From assembly GCF_047302285.1 (NCBI RefSeq), contig NZ_CP154845.1, positions 2,604,001 to 2,668,000 of the forward strand: a stretch of DNA of 64,000 nt. Reading direction: 5' to 3'. The translations under genes were made by a program, and so were the position numbers. Below the pieces are notes generated by a model. That model was not told where the DNA came from and did not search any database. It saw nothing but the letters and a program-made list of their open reading frames with translations. The DNA comes from Robertmurraya sp047302285 (lineage in GTDB: Bacteria; Bacillota; Bacilli; Bacillales; Cytobacillaceae). Position 1 is the stretch's first letter. Each line of letters begins with the position of its first letter. This document shows positions 25,407 to 33,281 of the stretch, one piece after another.

Positions 25407-26113
25407 TCTTTCCCCTCTCTCTTTATCCACGGAAGATACAAAATAAAAAACAAAATGAAGGCAATACCTTCTAATACTAAAATATAAAAAGGATAAGGAC
25501 CTAAATAATCAATTAAAGATGGATTTGAAGGCTTACGAGCCAAAAACATATAGTTACCACCAGTCACTGCATTGGCCAAATAGGCGAACACAGCTGAGAG
25601 ATTAAGAAACGTAAAGGCTTGCCACATCCCTCTCTTTGTTACCACATACCCTTTTATAAATACATAAAATAACGCGACCCAAATAATCAACATATGCGTA
25701 ATAAAAAACTGGAAAAAACGGAAATGTGGAAATCCTACAAATAGTTCTGGTGTCACCATCGCTTGCATGGCACCAGCTAATCCTAAAAAATAGACGAACT
25801 GAAAAATAAGCTTCGAATCGGTTACGAGTAGAATTAGACAAAGAAGCAAGCTGATAGAGCAAAGATGAAGCGGTAAGGCAAAGGTCATGTCCCATTGTTC
25901 ACCGACATACAACCAAATATGATAAAGTGATTCAAGAAGAAAGAGTCCTATAAACATGACAATCTTTATCCATCTTTCACTCTTTTTAAGAGACTCTCTA
26001 AATTTCACAATAAATAGACAAACTAAAAAAAACACGATTAGTACGATGACATGATAAACAGAAAATATTCGAAAGGGAAAGAGCTCATATTGATGTCCAA
26101 AAAAGCCGTTCAA
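25403..26113 (-). CDS. YwaF-like (TIGR02206 family) integral membrane protein
   Basis: 236 residues from TTG 26113, which has GGGGAG seven bases upstream; an in-frame ATG at 26131 overlaps that ribosome site. Six to seven transmembrane helices with the family landmarks FGHQYELFPFR (start), ESLYHIWLY, LPLHLCSISL and TGGNYMFLARKPS near the sixth helix, ending in YLPWIKREGKE. The family is widespread in Bacilli with unknown function. Co-translated with the FlaR-like kinase through a four-base overlap. Confidence 0.8.
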   Translation of the reverse strand: MNGFFGHQYELFPFRIFSVYHVIVLIVFFLVCLFIVKFRESLKKSERWIKIVMFIGLFLLESLYHIWLYVGEQWDMTFALPLHLCSISLLLCLILLVTDSKLIFQFVYFLGLAGAMQAMVTPELFVGFPHFRFFQFFITHMLIIWVALFYVFIKGYVVTKRGMWQAFTFLNLSAVFAYLANAVTGGNYMFLARKPSNPSLIDYLGPYPFYILVLEGIAFILFFILYLPWIKREGKE

Positions 26114-26163
26114 ACTATTCTCCCCTCTCATCAATTTAATATCTGTATTATAATGGAAACATA

Positions 26164-26205
26164 AAAAAATAACTACACGATCCGAAAATCGCGTAGTTAT
26201 TTTTA
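26164..26205. terminator. Terminator downstream of sbcC
   Basis: Stem AAAAATAACTACACGAT / ATCGCGTAGTTATTTTT (one mismatch) with T-rich flanks on both sides, just past the sbcC stop. Confidence 0.85.
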
Positions 26206-26208
26206 GCA

Positions 26209-29200
26209 TTAATTTAGAAAATGAAAGGCTGTCGTACTACCTGTTTGTGTCGCTGTTACTTCAAGTCTTGCATCAATTCGTTCACGGAGTTCTGGAACAT
26301 GGGAAATGATTCCGACTAATCTTCCGCTACTTTGAATCTCGATAAGTGCTTCTATCGCTTGATCTAAAGATTCAGGATCCAATGTTCCAAATCCTTCATC
26401 TATAAACATCGTTTCTAACGACACGCCCCCAGCATAATTTTGCACGACATCTGCCAATCCTAATGCGAGTGAAAGAGCCGCTTTAAAGCTTTCCCCACCT
26501 GATAATGTTTTAACATGTCGTTCTTGCCCTGTGTACTGGTCATACACTAGTAATTCAAGGCCACTTTGTGCATTTCCCTTCGCCCGGTCTTTTTTTCGAA
26601 GCATTTCATATCGACCGCTTGTCATTTTCAATAATCGACCATTTGCTTCTTGTAAAATATCATCCAAAAAGGCCGCTAACACATAGCGCTCAAATGTAAT
26701 TTTGGAAGCATTTTGCCCTCTTGTAATATCATAGAGTTCTCCCACCAATTTGTAGCGCATTTCAAGTGTCTTCATCTCATCATTGATCCGAATAATCGAA
26801 TCGCGGATTTGTTCATTTTCCTTCTTTTTAATGAGAAGATTCGTATACTCGTCATTCAACTCTGTAATCTGCTTTTGAACATCATGAACAGCTTGCTGTA
26901 ATTCTTCCAAATTTGGCTTATCCACGCCATGCAAGGCTTCCACTAATTCTTGATAGCGGTCGCTAACAGAACGAAGCTCCTGATGATATTCAAGAATTTC
27001 CTTTTCAAGCTGTTGAATTTGTCCAGGCGACCTTTTAGCACTGTTAAATTGTTTATAGTCTGCAAAGCCCTGTTCCTTCATTTGTGTCAAAAATGATTGC
27101 CTTTCTACATTCAATTCTGCTTCTTTATCGGTTGCATGTTTTGCCACCGTTGTGTAAGCACTTTGTTCAGATGAATACTTCTCTTTCGTTTCTTGATAAT
27201 TCTTTTGAGCCTTTTCAAGGTTTTTAAGAAGCGTTTCATGCGTTCTTACTGCTTCCTGCCATTTTCGCTCGAAGGCTTGAATCGTCCGGAGCTCCTCTGG
27301 GATACGTGACATTGCTCCATTTAATAGAGTGTTTTTCTCCGCATGGACGATTGATTTCTCATTGACCTCAGCTTTGAGGTCTGTGACCTTATTTTCAAGG
27401 TTGAGCCTTTTCCCCTCGTAAACCTTGATTTCGTTTGTGATTTTCTCCACTCGCTTCTGTTTTTCCATGAGTTGGCTATGTTCTTCTTGTAAAGCCTTCT
27501 TTCGATTGAGTAAAAAATGTTTGTACGGTTCTACATTTTCTTGTCTAAAATCAGGTCGAAACTTCACTAAATCTTGAGTAATTTCTTCTAGTATCTCTAC
27601 TCCTGTTTTCACTCGATATTGAACATCTAGAAAAGCAGATTCAATTTTTGATTTCTCTTGTTCTATCGTCGAGACCTGCTCTTTTGCTGCTTTCAAATCC
27701 TTTTCATCTGGAATCATACTAGCGCCTTCCGTGGCTGGATTCGGATGTTCCAACGAACCACATACAGGGCAAGCTTCTCCACCATGAAGCTGACTCGCTA
27801 GATTAGCAGCTTGTCCATGTAACCACTTACTTTCTAGCTCTTCAACCGTTGCCTTTGCATCTTCAAGTCGTGCTTTGGCATTCATTAACATACCTTGATG
27901 TTGTTCAAATTTTTTATGGTACTCGTTATTTTTTTGTAACTGTGACTCATATTTTCCAACGAGAGAACTCTCCGTTTCAAGTCTCTCCACATTGCGTTCA
28001 TGTTCAATTAATAGAACGGCTACTTTCTCTAACGAGGATTTCTCTTCTACAAGCTTCGTTAGCTCAACTCCCACACGTAGAAAAGCTTCTTCTGATTGCT
28101 TTTGTTGTTCAAGTAGTTGTTGGATCCCCGTTTTTAATTGATGCACCTCCTGCTCCAATAAAGCAAATGAAGTGACTTCCTCTTTTATTTGTTGGAGGGA
28201 ATGGATTTCTCCTTGCGCTTTTATCCTATCGTCTTCCCTCACCATTTCTTTCTGTAAGATCTCTTCATTCTTGTGTAAAAGAAGCTTTAATTCTTCTACT
28301 CTTTGTTGACGAACATTCATATCAGCAACAAGTGCATCCTGCTCTCTTTTAAGTCGATGACATAGTTCGTCCTGCTTCGCTAAGATCGAAGCTTTATTCG
28401 CCTGCACAATTGCCTTTTCTTTGTGCTGGGTGGTTTCTTTTTCATTATCGAGCATTTCCTTTTTGGCACCTAACTCGTCTCTTGTAGCCATCTGTTTCAC
28501 AATATTTTCTGCTTTATATAACTTTTGGACCAAAAGCTCTTTATCCTTTTCTTTCGTATCCTTCTCCATTTGGATTTGTTCAAGCTTTCCGCCCATTTTT
28601 TCGATTTCATCTTCTAGCAGAGGGAATAAGAGAACATCGTTATCACTGCCTGCTTCCAGATAAGCTTGTAGTTCCACATTATAAAGAGCCGTTATTTTCC
28701 GGAGGAGCGCTGTTCGTTCGTCTTGCTGTTTTTCTACGGACTTCTTTAAACCAGTTGCTTCTTCCTTCAGCTTATCTTCCACCCTCTTATAAATTTCCGT
28801 GTGGAACAAACGTTGCAAGATTGCTTCTTTTTCCTTACTATCTGATGTTAAAAGTTTGCGAAATTCCCCTTGTGGTATCATTAAAATTTGGCGGAATTGA
28901 TTGCTATCGATGAGCATGATCTCTTTAATCTTCTCATCCACATCTCTGACATTTGCGGCTACCAGCTGCTTGTCTCCATTCTCATCAAAACCATATAATT
29001 CAGCTGTCGCGCCAATCGTACGATAACCGTCTCCACGTTCTTTTTTCTTTTCCTGTTGGGGAGAACGGACTATGAAATATTCTTTCCCTCTCAAACTAAA
29101 CTTTAAGGAGACTTCTGTATGAAGTTCATCGGGGGCAAAGTGACTTCTAAGCTCTGGACCGTTACGATCCTCGCCACTTGCTTTTCCATATATCGCATAG

Positions 29201-29346
29201 CTTATGCCATCAAAAATAGTCGTTTTACCAGAACCTGTTTTCCCTGAAATGACAAACATCGTGCGGCTTCCTAATTCACTGAAATCAATCGTTTCACTCC
29301 CAGCATAAGGACCAAAAGCCTGCATGGTTAGCGTAATCGGCCTCAT
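26209..29346 (-). CDS. sbcC: Exonuclease subunit SbcC (Rad50-like ATPase)
   Basis: 1045 residues from ATG 29346, which overlaps the sbcD stop (ATGA). N-terminal half-ATPase: ITLTMQAFGPYAG and Walker A ISGKTGSGKTTIFD near residues 34-46, RQILMIPQGEFRKLL (Q-loop). Two long coiled coils flank a zinc hook CPVCG near residue 527. C-terminal half-ATPase: TLSGGESFKAALSLALGLADV signature and METMFIDEGFGTLDPESLD Walker B. With SbcD it forms the ATP-dependent nuclease that opens hairpins and trims protein-blocked DNA ends. Confidence 0.96.
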   Translation of the reverse strand: MRPITLTMQAFGPYAGSETIDFSELGSRTMFVISGKTGSGKTTIFDGISYAIYGKASGEDRNGPELRSHFAPDELHTEVSLKFSLRGKEYFIVRSPQQEKKKERGDGYRTIGATAELYGFDENGDKQLVAANVRDVDEKIKEIMLIDSNQFRQILMIPQGEFRKLLTSDSKEKEAILQRLFHTEIYKRVEDKLKEEATGLKKSVEKQQDERTALLRKITALYNVELQAYLEAGSDNDVLLFPLLEDEIEKMGGKLEQIQMEKDTKEKDKELLVQKLYKAENIVKQMATRDELGAKKEMLDNEKETTQHKEKAIVQANKASILAKQDELCHRLKREQDALVADMNVRQQRVEELKLLLHKNEEILQKEMVREDDRIKAQGEIHSLQQIKEEVTSFALLEQEVHQLKTGIQQLLEQQKQSEEAFLRVGVELTKLVEEKSSLEKVAVLLIEHERNVERLETESSLVGKYESQLQKNNEYHKKFEQHQGMLMNAKARLEDAKATVEELESKWLHGQAANLASQLHGGEACPVCGSLEHPNPATEGASMIPDEKDLKAAKEQVSTIEQEKSKIESAFLDVQYRVKTGVEILEEITQDLVKFRPDFRQENVEPYKHFLLNRKKALQEEHSQLMEKQKRVEKITNEIKVYEGKRLNLENKVTDLKAEVNEKSIVHAEKNTLLNGAMSRIPEELRTIQAFERKWQEAVRTHETLLKNLEKAQKNYQETKEKYSSEQSAYTTVAKHATDKEAELNVERQSFLTQMKEQGFADYKQFNSAKRSPGQIQQLEKEILEYHQELRSVSDRYQELVEALHGVDKPNLEELQQAVHDVQKQITELNDEYTNLLIKKKENEQIRDSIIRINDEMKTLEMRYKLVGELYDITRGQNASKITFERYVLAAFLDDILQEANGRLLKMTSGRYEMLRKKDRAKGNAQSGLELLVYDQYTGQERHVKTLSGGESFKAALSLALGLADVVQNYAGGVSLETMFIDEGFGTLDPESLDQAIEALIEIQSSGRLVGIISHVPELRERIDARLEVTATQTGSTTAFHFLN

Positions 29347-30488
29347 TTTACTCCCTCCTCTGCCAGCACCTTGTTTATACAATCAGCCATGACTTGCTTT
29401 TTATCCTCTGTGAAATCTGCAGTAGTCATTTCTTGATAAAAAAGCTCAAATAACTCTAGCTCTGACTTCTTATCTTCTCGATGAACATTTACCTGTTCTC
29501 GTTTTTTCATATCCATTAGATTGATTTTCCGCTCCAGATGAAGAACATTTGGATATACTTGGCGGAGCTTATTTATTGGATCAATTAAGGCACCTTGATC
29601 ATGCAGTGTTATTTTTAAATAATCATCTATTTTCTGTTTTTCGTAAAAACTTGGATCTAAGAGCTCTTCTAAATGACCTTCTAGTTCACGCATATCCTGC
29701 TTTGGTGCGAGCGAATGATAACGTACTTGGAAAGTTCCATTCTCATTCATCTCCACAATCTGAACGGATTTCTTTTGCTTCGCTTCTGAAAAAGAGTATT
29801 TTAATAATGAACCAGAATAAAAGATTTTGTCATGTTTAATCGCGTCCGGACTATGGAGATGACCCAAAGCGGTATAAGAAAATGGTGCAAATAGTTCTTG
29901 TCCTACACAACCAGAACCTCCTACGGATAATGTTCTTTCAGAGTCGGAAGTACTCCCCCCTAATACAAAGGCATGTCCAACAAAAACATTTGGTTCATTT
30001 ACATTGATTGTTTCTTCTATTTTGCCAATCACGGCCTTCATCGCTTCTTGATGGGTATGGATGGTATCATCCCCAAGCAAATGTCTGACCATTCCTGGTT
30101 CAGCATATGGAACTAAATAGAAATTAACTCCATTTAGATGGATTGGTTTGAATTGCTTTTGCAACTTTCCCGTCAAATAAAAATGACTGTTCCGGTACCA
30201 TGAACTCCCAAATGATAATCTTTCCGCACTGTCATGATTACCAGCAATCGCAATGATCGGTGTATTTAATTCCACATTTATTTTGAAGAGCATTTCATCA
30301 AGAAGCTCAACAGCATCAATAGGCGGGACGGAGCGGTCATATAAATCCCCGGCTATGACAACAGCATCTGGTTTTTCTTCCTCGATTAATTGAACAAACT
30401 GGTTGAGGGCCACCCGTTGATCCTCTGTCATGTATAGACCGTGGACAAGCTTCCCTAAATGCCAGTCGGCAGTATGAATAAATTTCAT
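29343..30488 (-). CDS. sbcD: Exonuclease subunit SbcD (Mre11-like)
   Basis: 381 residues from ATG 30488 (GAGGTGA seven bases upstream; the GTG at 30497 overlaps it). Metallophosphatase motifs: HTADWHLGK, AGDLYDRSVPP, AGNHDSAERL, GHAFVLGG and GHLHSPD supply the two-metal site. A C-terminal capping and SbcC-contact region follows from residue ~260. Nuclease subunit of SbcCD; first gene of the operon. Confidence 0.96.
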   Translation of the reverse strand: MKFIHTADWHLGKLVHGLYMTEDQRVALNQFVQLIEEEKPDAVVIAGDLYDRSVPPIDAVELLDEMLFKINVELNTPIIAIAGNHDSAERLSFGSSWYRNSHFYLTGKLQKQFKPIHLNGVNFYLVPYAEPGMVRHLLGDDTIHTHQEAMKAVIGKIEETINVNEPNVFVGHAFVLGGSTSDSERTLSVGGSGCVGQELFAPFSYTALGHLHSPDAIKHDKIFYSGSLLKYSFSEAKQKKSVQIVEMNENGTFQVRYHSLAPKQDMRELEGHLEELLDPSFYEKQKIDDYLKITLHDQGALIDPINKLRQVYPNVLHLERKINLMDMKKREQVNVHREDKKSELELFELFYQEMTTADFTEDKKQVMADCINKVLAEEGVK

Positions 30489-30565
30489 GATCTTCACCTC
30501 GTTTTATCTGTCATCATTATACCAGTTTTAAAAGGGGATGAACTTTACAATTAAAGGATTTAATT

Positions 30566-30598
30566 AAAAACAGCCCAACCAGTAGGTTGAGCTGTTTA
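30566..30598 (-). terminator. Terminator of the cold-shock gene
   Basis: Stem AAACAGC-CCAACC / GGTTG-AGCTGTTT around loop AGTA, with a T run on the minus strand. Confidence 0.8.
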
Positions 30599-30608
30599 CC
30601 ATTTACAA

Positions 30609-30809
30609 TTATAATTTTACTACATTAGCCGCTTGTGGCCCACGAGCACCTTCAACAACTTCGAAAGATACTTCTTGACCTTCTTCTAATGTTTTGAAGC
30701 CTTCAGATTGAATTGCAGAGTAATGTACAAATACATCGTTTCCATCTTCAGATTCAATAAACCCGAATCCTTTTTCAGCATTAAACCATTTTACTTTACC
30801 GTTTTTCAT
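30609..30809 (-). CDS. Cold-shock protein (CspA family)
   Basis: 66 residues, start ATG 30809 with AGGAGG upstream. RNP1 KGFGFIES (residues 13-20) and RNP2 VFVHYSAI are intact; the protein begins MKNGKVKWFNAEKG as in Bacillus CspB/CspD. It binds single-stranded nucleic acid and acts as an RNA chaperone. It is the only gene on its transcript, which has a long leader of ~220 nt, typical of cold-induced csp genes. Confidence 0.95.
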   Translation of the reverse strand: MKNGKVKWFNAEKGFGFIESEDGNDVFVHYSAIQSEGFKTLEEGQEVSFEVVEGARGPQAANVVKL

Positions 30810-31197
30810 TAAAAAAAATCCTCCTAAATCGGCACAGGATAAGTGCCTTGTGTAAAATTCACCATTTACAACGTATTGCATCTTCTTACATTACTCGAGT
30901 CCATTTCGAAAAGGCTTTCATCTATGAATAATGCAAAATATGAAATCATTATTCTAGTACTTTAATCTTGTGAAATCATTCGAAACATTTTGGAACAAGG
31001 GTCTTGCAAAAAACAATCACGTAATAACGGCTGTTTTTAATATAACATTTTCAGTCAATTCTGTCAATCTGAATAAATCCGACAAATGCCTTTATATCAA
31101 TGTTTAAACGTGTCGAATCCTGACTGAACACCTCGAAAAATTACTATACCACTTTGAATATTATGATCATTTAACCCATTAAAATATTCAAATGGAG
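30810..31197 (-). promoter_or_regulatory. csp leader and upstream region
   Basis: Apart from the promoter at 31039-31067, this stretch is the long untranslated leader of the cold-shock gene, AT-rich with several short stems. In known csp genes such leaders refold at low temperature; I infer the same here. No gene is seen in it. Confidence 0.6.
31039..31067 (-). promoter_or_regulatory. SigA promoter of the cold-shock gene
   Basis: On the minus strand TTGACA (31067-31062), 17 bp, TATATT (31044-31039), a near-consensus promoter that places the transcript start near 31031. Confidence 0.75.
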
Positions 31198-31335
31198 CTA
31201 CTCCTTTATTTGCTCAGGAAGACTTTCAATCGATTGTACGACTACATCTAATTTCGCTTCAATACGATAAAGCAAATAAAGAGTAACGACGATTGGAAAG
31301 CCGACATCGCTAATCAAAGGAACGATTTGATCCAC
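31198..31335 (-). CDS. yvrJ: YvrJ family small membrane protein
   Basis: 45 residues from GTG 31335, with GAGGAGG ~8 bases upstream. It reads VDQIVPLISDVGFPIVVTLY then LLYRIEAKLDVVVQ and a short acidic tail; the VGFPIVVTLYLLYRIE core is the YvrJ signature. One membrane helix with a charged C-terminal helix. Third gene of the usual DUF1659-DUF2922-YvrJ arrangement of Bacilli; role unknown. Confidence 0.85.
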   Translation of the reverse strand: MDQIVPLISDVGFPIVVTLYLLYRIEAKLDVVVQSIESLPEQIKE

Positions 31336-31402
31336 CTTTCATCCCTCCTCTCCTATTATTTCAAAAGGAGCCAGATAAAGCATTTCCTGGCCCCTTCCAA
31401 CA

Positions 31403-31618
31403 TTAAATCTCATATTCTGTTACATTACGTTCAATTACGCGTGCTCCCTTCACACTCGCTAATCTTCCCTTTGGACTAAAGAAAGTATTCGAAGCAATAA
31501 CTGCTTCCATCGCAGCTTTAACCTCTGTCGGCTCAACCGGCTCCTTCGGTGCATCTACTGAAATATTGAAGGAATTTCCGAAATCGGTCACAAACTGTAA
31601 TTCTAATGTTTTAGCCAT
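31403..31618 (-). CDS. DUF2922 protein
   Basis: 71 residues: KTLELQFVTDFGNSFNISVD, PVEPTEVKAAMEAVIASNTF and LASVKGARVIERNVTEYEI. This is the DUF2922 pattern (a beta strand with a D-x-x-x-x-F/I start, one helix, strand, tail). Small cytosolic protein of unknown function, always found in Bacilli with DUF1659 and YvrJ proteins. Confidence 0.85.
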   Translation of the reverse strand: MAKTLELQFVTDFGNSFNISVDAPKEPVEPTEVKAAMEAVIASNTFFSPKGRLASVKGARVIERNVTEYEI

Positions 31619-31663
31619 TTTTTCACCTCCTCATGTTTAATTAGTTAAACGAAATCTTACTTA

Positions 31664-31882
31664 TTAACCGACAATTTCAAAATTGTCCGTGCGTTCAACG
31701 CTTATCACCGGATTGAGCGATAAACCGCCTAATGCTTGTGCTGCTTGAGAAAGTTGGTCTGCCGTTGCCTCTTTATCAATATTGTTATAAGTCTTAGTCT
31801 TATAGACCGGCTCTCCTTTCTCATTTAAACCTGTTTCAAACAAAAGACGTAACTTTGAATCTATAATCATTGCTTCAGCCAT
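31664..31882 (-). CDS. DUF1659 protein
   Basis: 72 residues from ATG 31882 (AGGTGA upstream). Pattern: SKLRLLFETGLNEKGEPVYKTKTYNNI, then QLSQAAQALGGLSLNPVISVERTD, ending NFEIVG. This is the DUF1659 family. First gene of the three-gene operon of tiny proteins. No function is known. Confidence 0.85.
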   Translation of the reverse strand: MAEAMIIDSKLRLLFETGLNEKGEPVYKTKTYNNIDKEATADQLSQAAQALGGLSLNPVISVERTDNFEIVG

Positions 31883-31984
31883 TTTCTTCACCTCCCTTCA
31901 CCTTTTATATATAAGAATGGAGGAAAAAGAGACATCCTAGCACAAAAAAGGTACTCCCATCGATTGGGGTACCTCAGCAACCTT

Positions 31985-32944
31985 CTATCTGATTTCGATT
32001 TTTTCTAATCCTTCTTGCAGAAACTCTGTAAATCTCCTTAAATGTGCTAATGTCGAAATATCGGATTCTAACATTGGGATCATCACTTTTTTCGCTTCTG
32101 GAAACACCTTTTCAATTTCTATACGGTAGATTTGTTCATTGGCCTTTCTTTTTTCCATAAACGCACCGTCCACATCTTCTGGAATGAGCTTGTTTACAAA
32201 GAGCGTCTTCACATCGATCTCGTGCTTCTTTAAAATATCCATTGCTTTTCGAGTTTCGAGAATGGGAAGTCTTTCTGCATTTAAAACAAAGATATACTCA
32301 GTCAAATTGGAATCGAGTAGATATTTCCTCACACTAGAAAACTTCCTTCGCCGTTCCTGGAGCTTTTCATAGATCGGATCCTCGAGACTTTCTCCGTCAT
32401 CCATCCAACGATGGAAGTTCTTTTCATTTACTTGCTTCCTTCTTTCTAACATTCCATCCATCCAAACCCCCATTAATTGTGGCAATGTCAACAGACGAAT
32501 GGTATGGCCAGTTGGAGCCGTATCAAATACAATCGCATCGTAGTTTTTTACTTCCTCCATAATAATAGAAGTTAACCGCTCAAAAAGTGCCGCTTCTTCC
32601 GCACCAGGCGTACCGGCAGCGAGTTCAATTTGTCGATGTACTTCCTCTACCATAGTGACTTTTACAAGACCTCGTAAATTATTTTTCACTTCAGCTATGT
32701 ACCGTTTTGATTCTCGCTCTGAATCAATCTCAACGAAATCTAAATTATTATGAATTGTTGTAAGTTCTCCATTAGAATTCAGATGAAACAGATCCCCTGT
32801 ATTATGAGCAGGATCGGTCGAAACAAGGAGGACCTTTTTATCTAGTGAGGATAAATATGAGGCGAATGCAGCGGAAGAAGTACTTTTTCCAACCCCACCT
32901 TTACCTCCAATAAAATATATTTTTTTTTGCAAAAAATCCATCAT
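31985..32944 (-). CDS. ArsA/GET3-type P-loop ATPase
   Basis: 319 residues from ATG 32944 (AAAGGAGGAG upstream, overlapping the end of the previous gene). Deviant Walker A FIGGKGGVGKSTSSAAFA near residues 11-28, switch I DPAHNTGDLF, switch II VFDTAPTGHTIRLLTLP, and the A-loop-like VFVNKLIPED near the C terminus. The family uses an ATP-driven dimer to move arsenite (ArsA) or tail-anchored proteins (GET3). No ArsB/ArsD/ArsR lies nearby; instead it is preceded by a small protein ending in Cys-Cys, a pairing seen in Bacilli, so a metalloid- or metal-handling role is possible but unproven. Confidence 0.85.
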   Translation of the reverse strand: MMDFLQKKIYFIGGKGGVGKSTSSAAFASYLSSLDKKVLLVSTDPAHNTGDLFHLNSNGELTTIHNNLDFVEIDSERESKRYIAEVKNNLRGLVKVTMVEEVHRQIELAAGTPGAEEAALFERLTSIIMEEVKNYDAIVFDTAPTGHTIRLLTLPQLMGVWMDGMLERRKQVNEKNFHRWMDDGESLEDPIYEKLQERRRKFSSVRKYLLDSNLTEYIFVLNAERLPILETRKAMDILKKHEIDVKTLFVNKLIPEDVDGAFMEKRKANEQIYRIEIEKVFPEAKKVMIPMLESDISTLAHLRRFTEFLQEGLEKIEIR

Positions 32945-32955
32945 GACTCCTCCTT

Positions 32956-33219
32956 TTAACAGCAACGAATTCCATCTAATGGGGAAGTTTCAAGTCCCAT
33001 TCGCAAATGCCACTGATGGAACCGTTCAATCAGTAACGGGTACAGTTCCAGTGTATAATAAAAAGCCGGATTCGGAATCCCGACCATTTCAGAGAAGCAT
33101 AGAAGCATAAACAAATCCTCTTCATCTCTTAATTCTCTTGCAAGCTCTGTACGATGGGGCTGCTCTAATATTTCTTCATAGAGAGCAACTACCTTTTTTA
33201 ACTGCTCAAATAAATTCAT
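32956..33219 (-). CDS. Small protein with C-terminal Cys-Cys ('cory-CC-star' type)
   Basis: 87 residues from ATG 33219 (GAGGAG upstream; a GTG at 33228 overlaps that site). Mostly helical: FEQLKKVVALYEEILEQPHRTELARELRDEEDLFMLLCFSE, then GIPNPAFYYTLELYPLLIERFHQWHLRMG, and a last segment LDGIRCC ending the protein. The terminal CC followed by the stop matches a family named for that feature which accompanies ArsA-like ATPases. The two cysteines could bind metal or a thiol partner. Directly upstream of the ATPase gene, 11 bases apart, so surely co-translated. Confidence 0.75.
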   Translation of the reverse strand: MNLFEQLKKVVALYEEILEQPHRTELARELRDEEDLFMLLCFSEMVGIPNPAFYYTLELYPLLIERFHQWHLRMGLETSPLDGIRCC

Positions 33220-33281
33220 GTAACACACTCCTCATTTGATAAGGGAATAGAGACTAGGAAGCCCCAGTCTCTACTTTAAGA

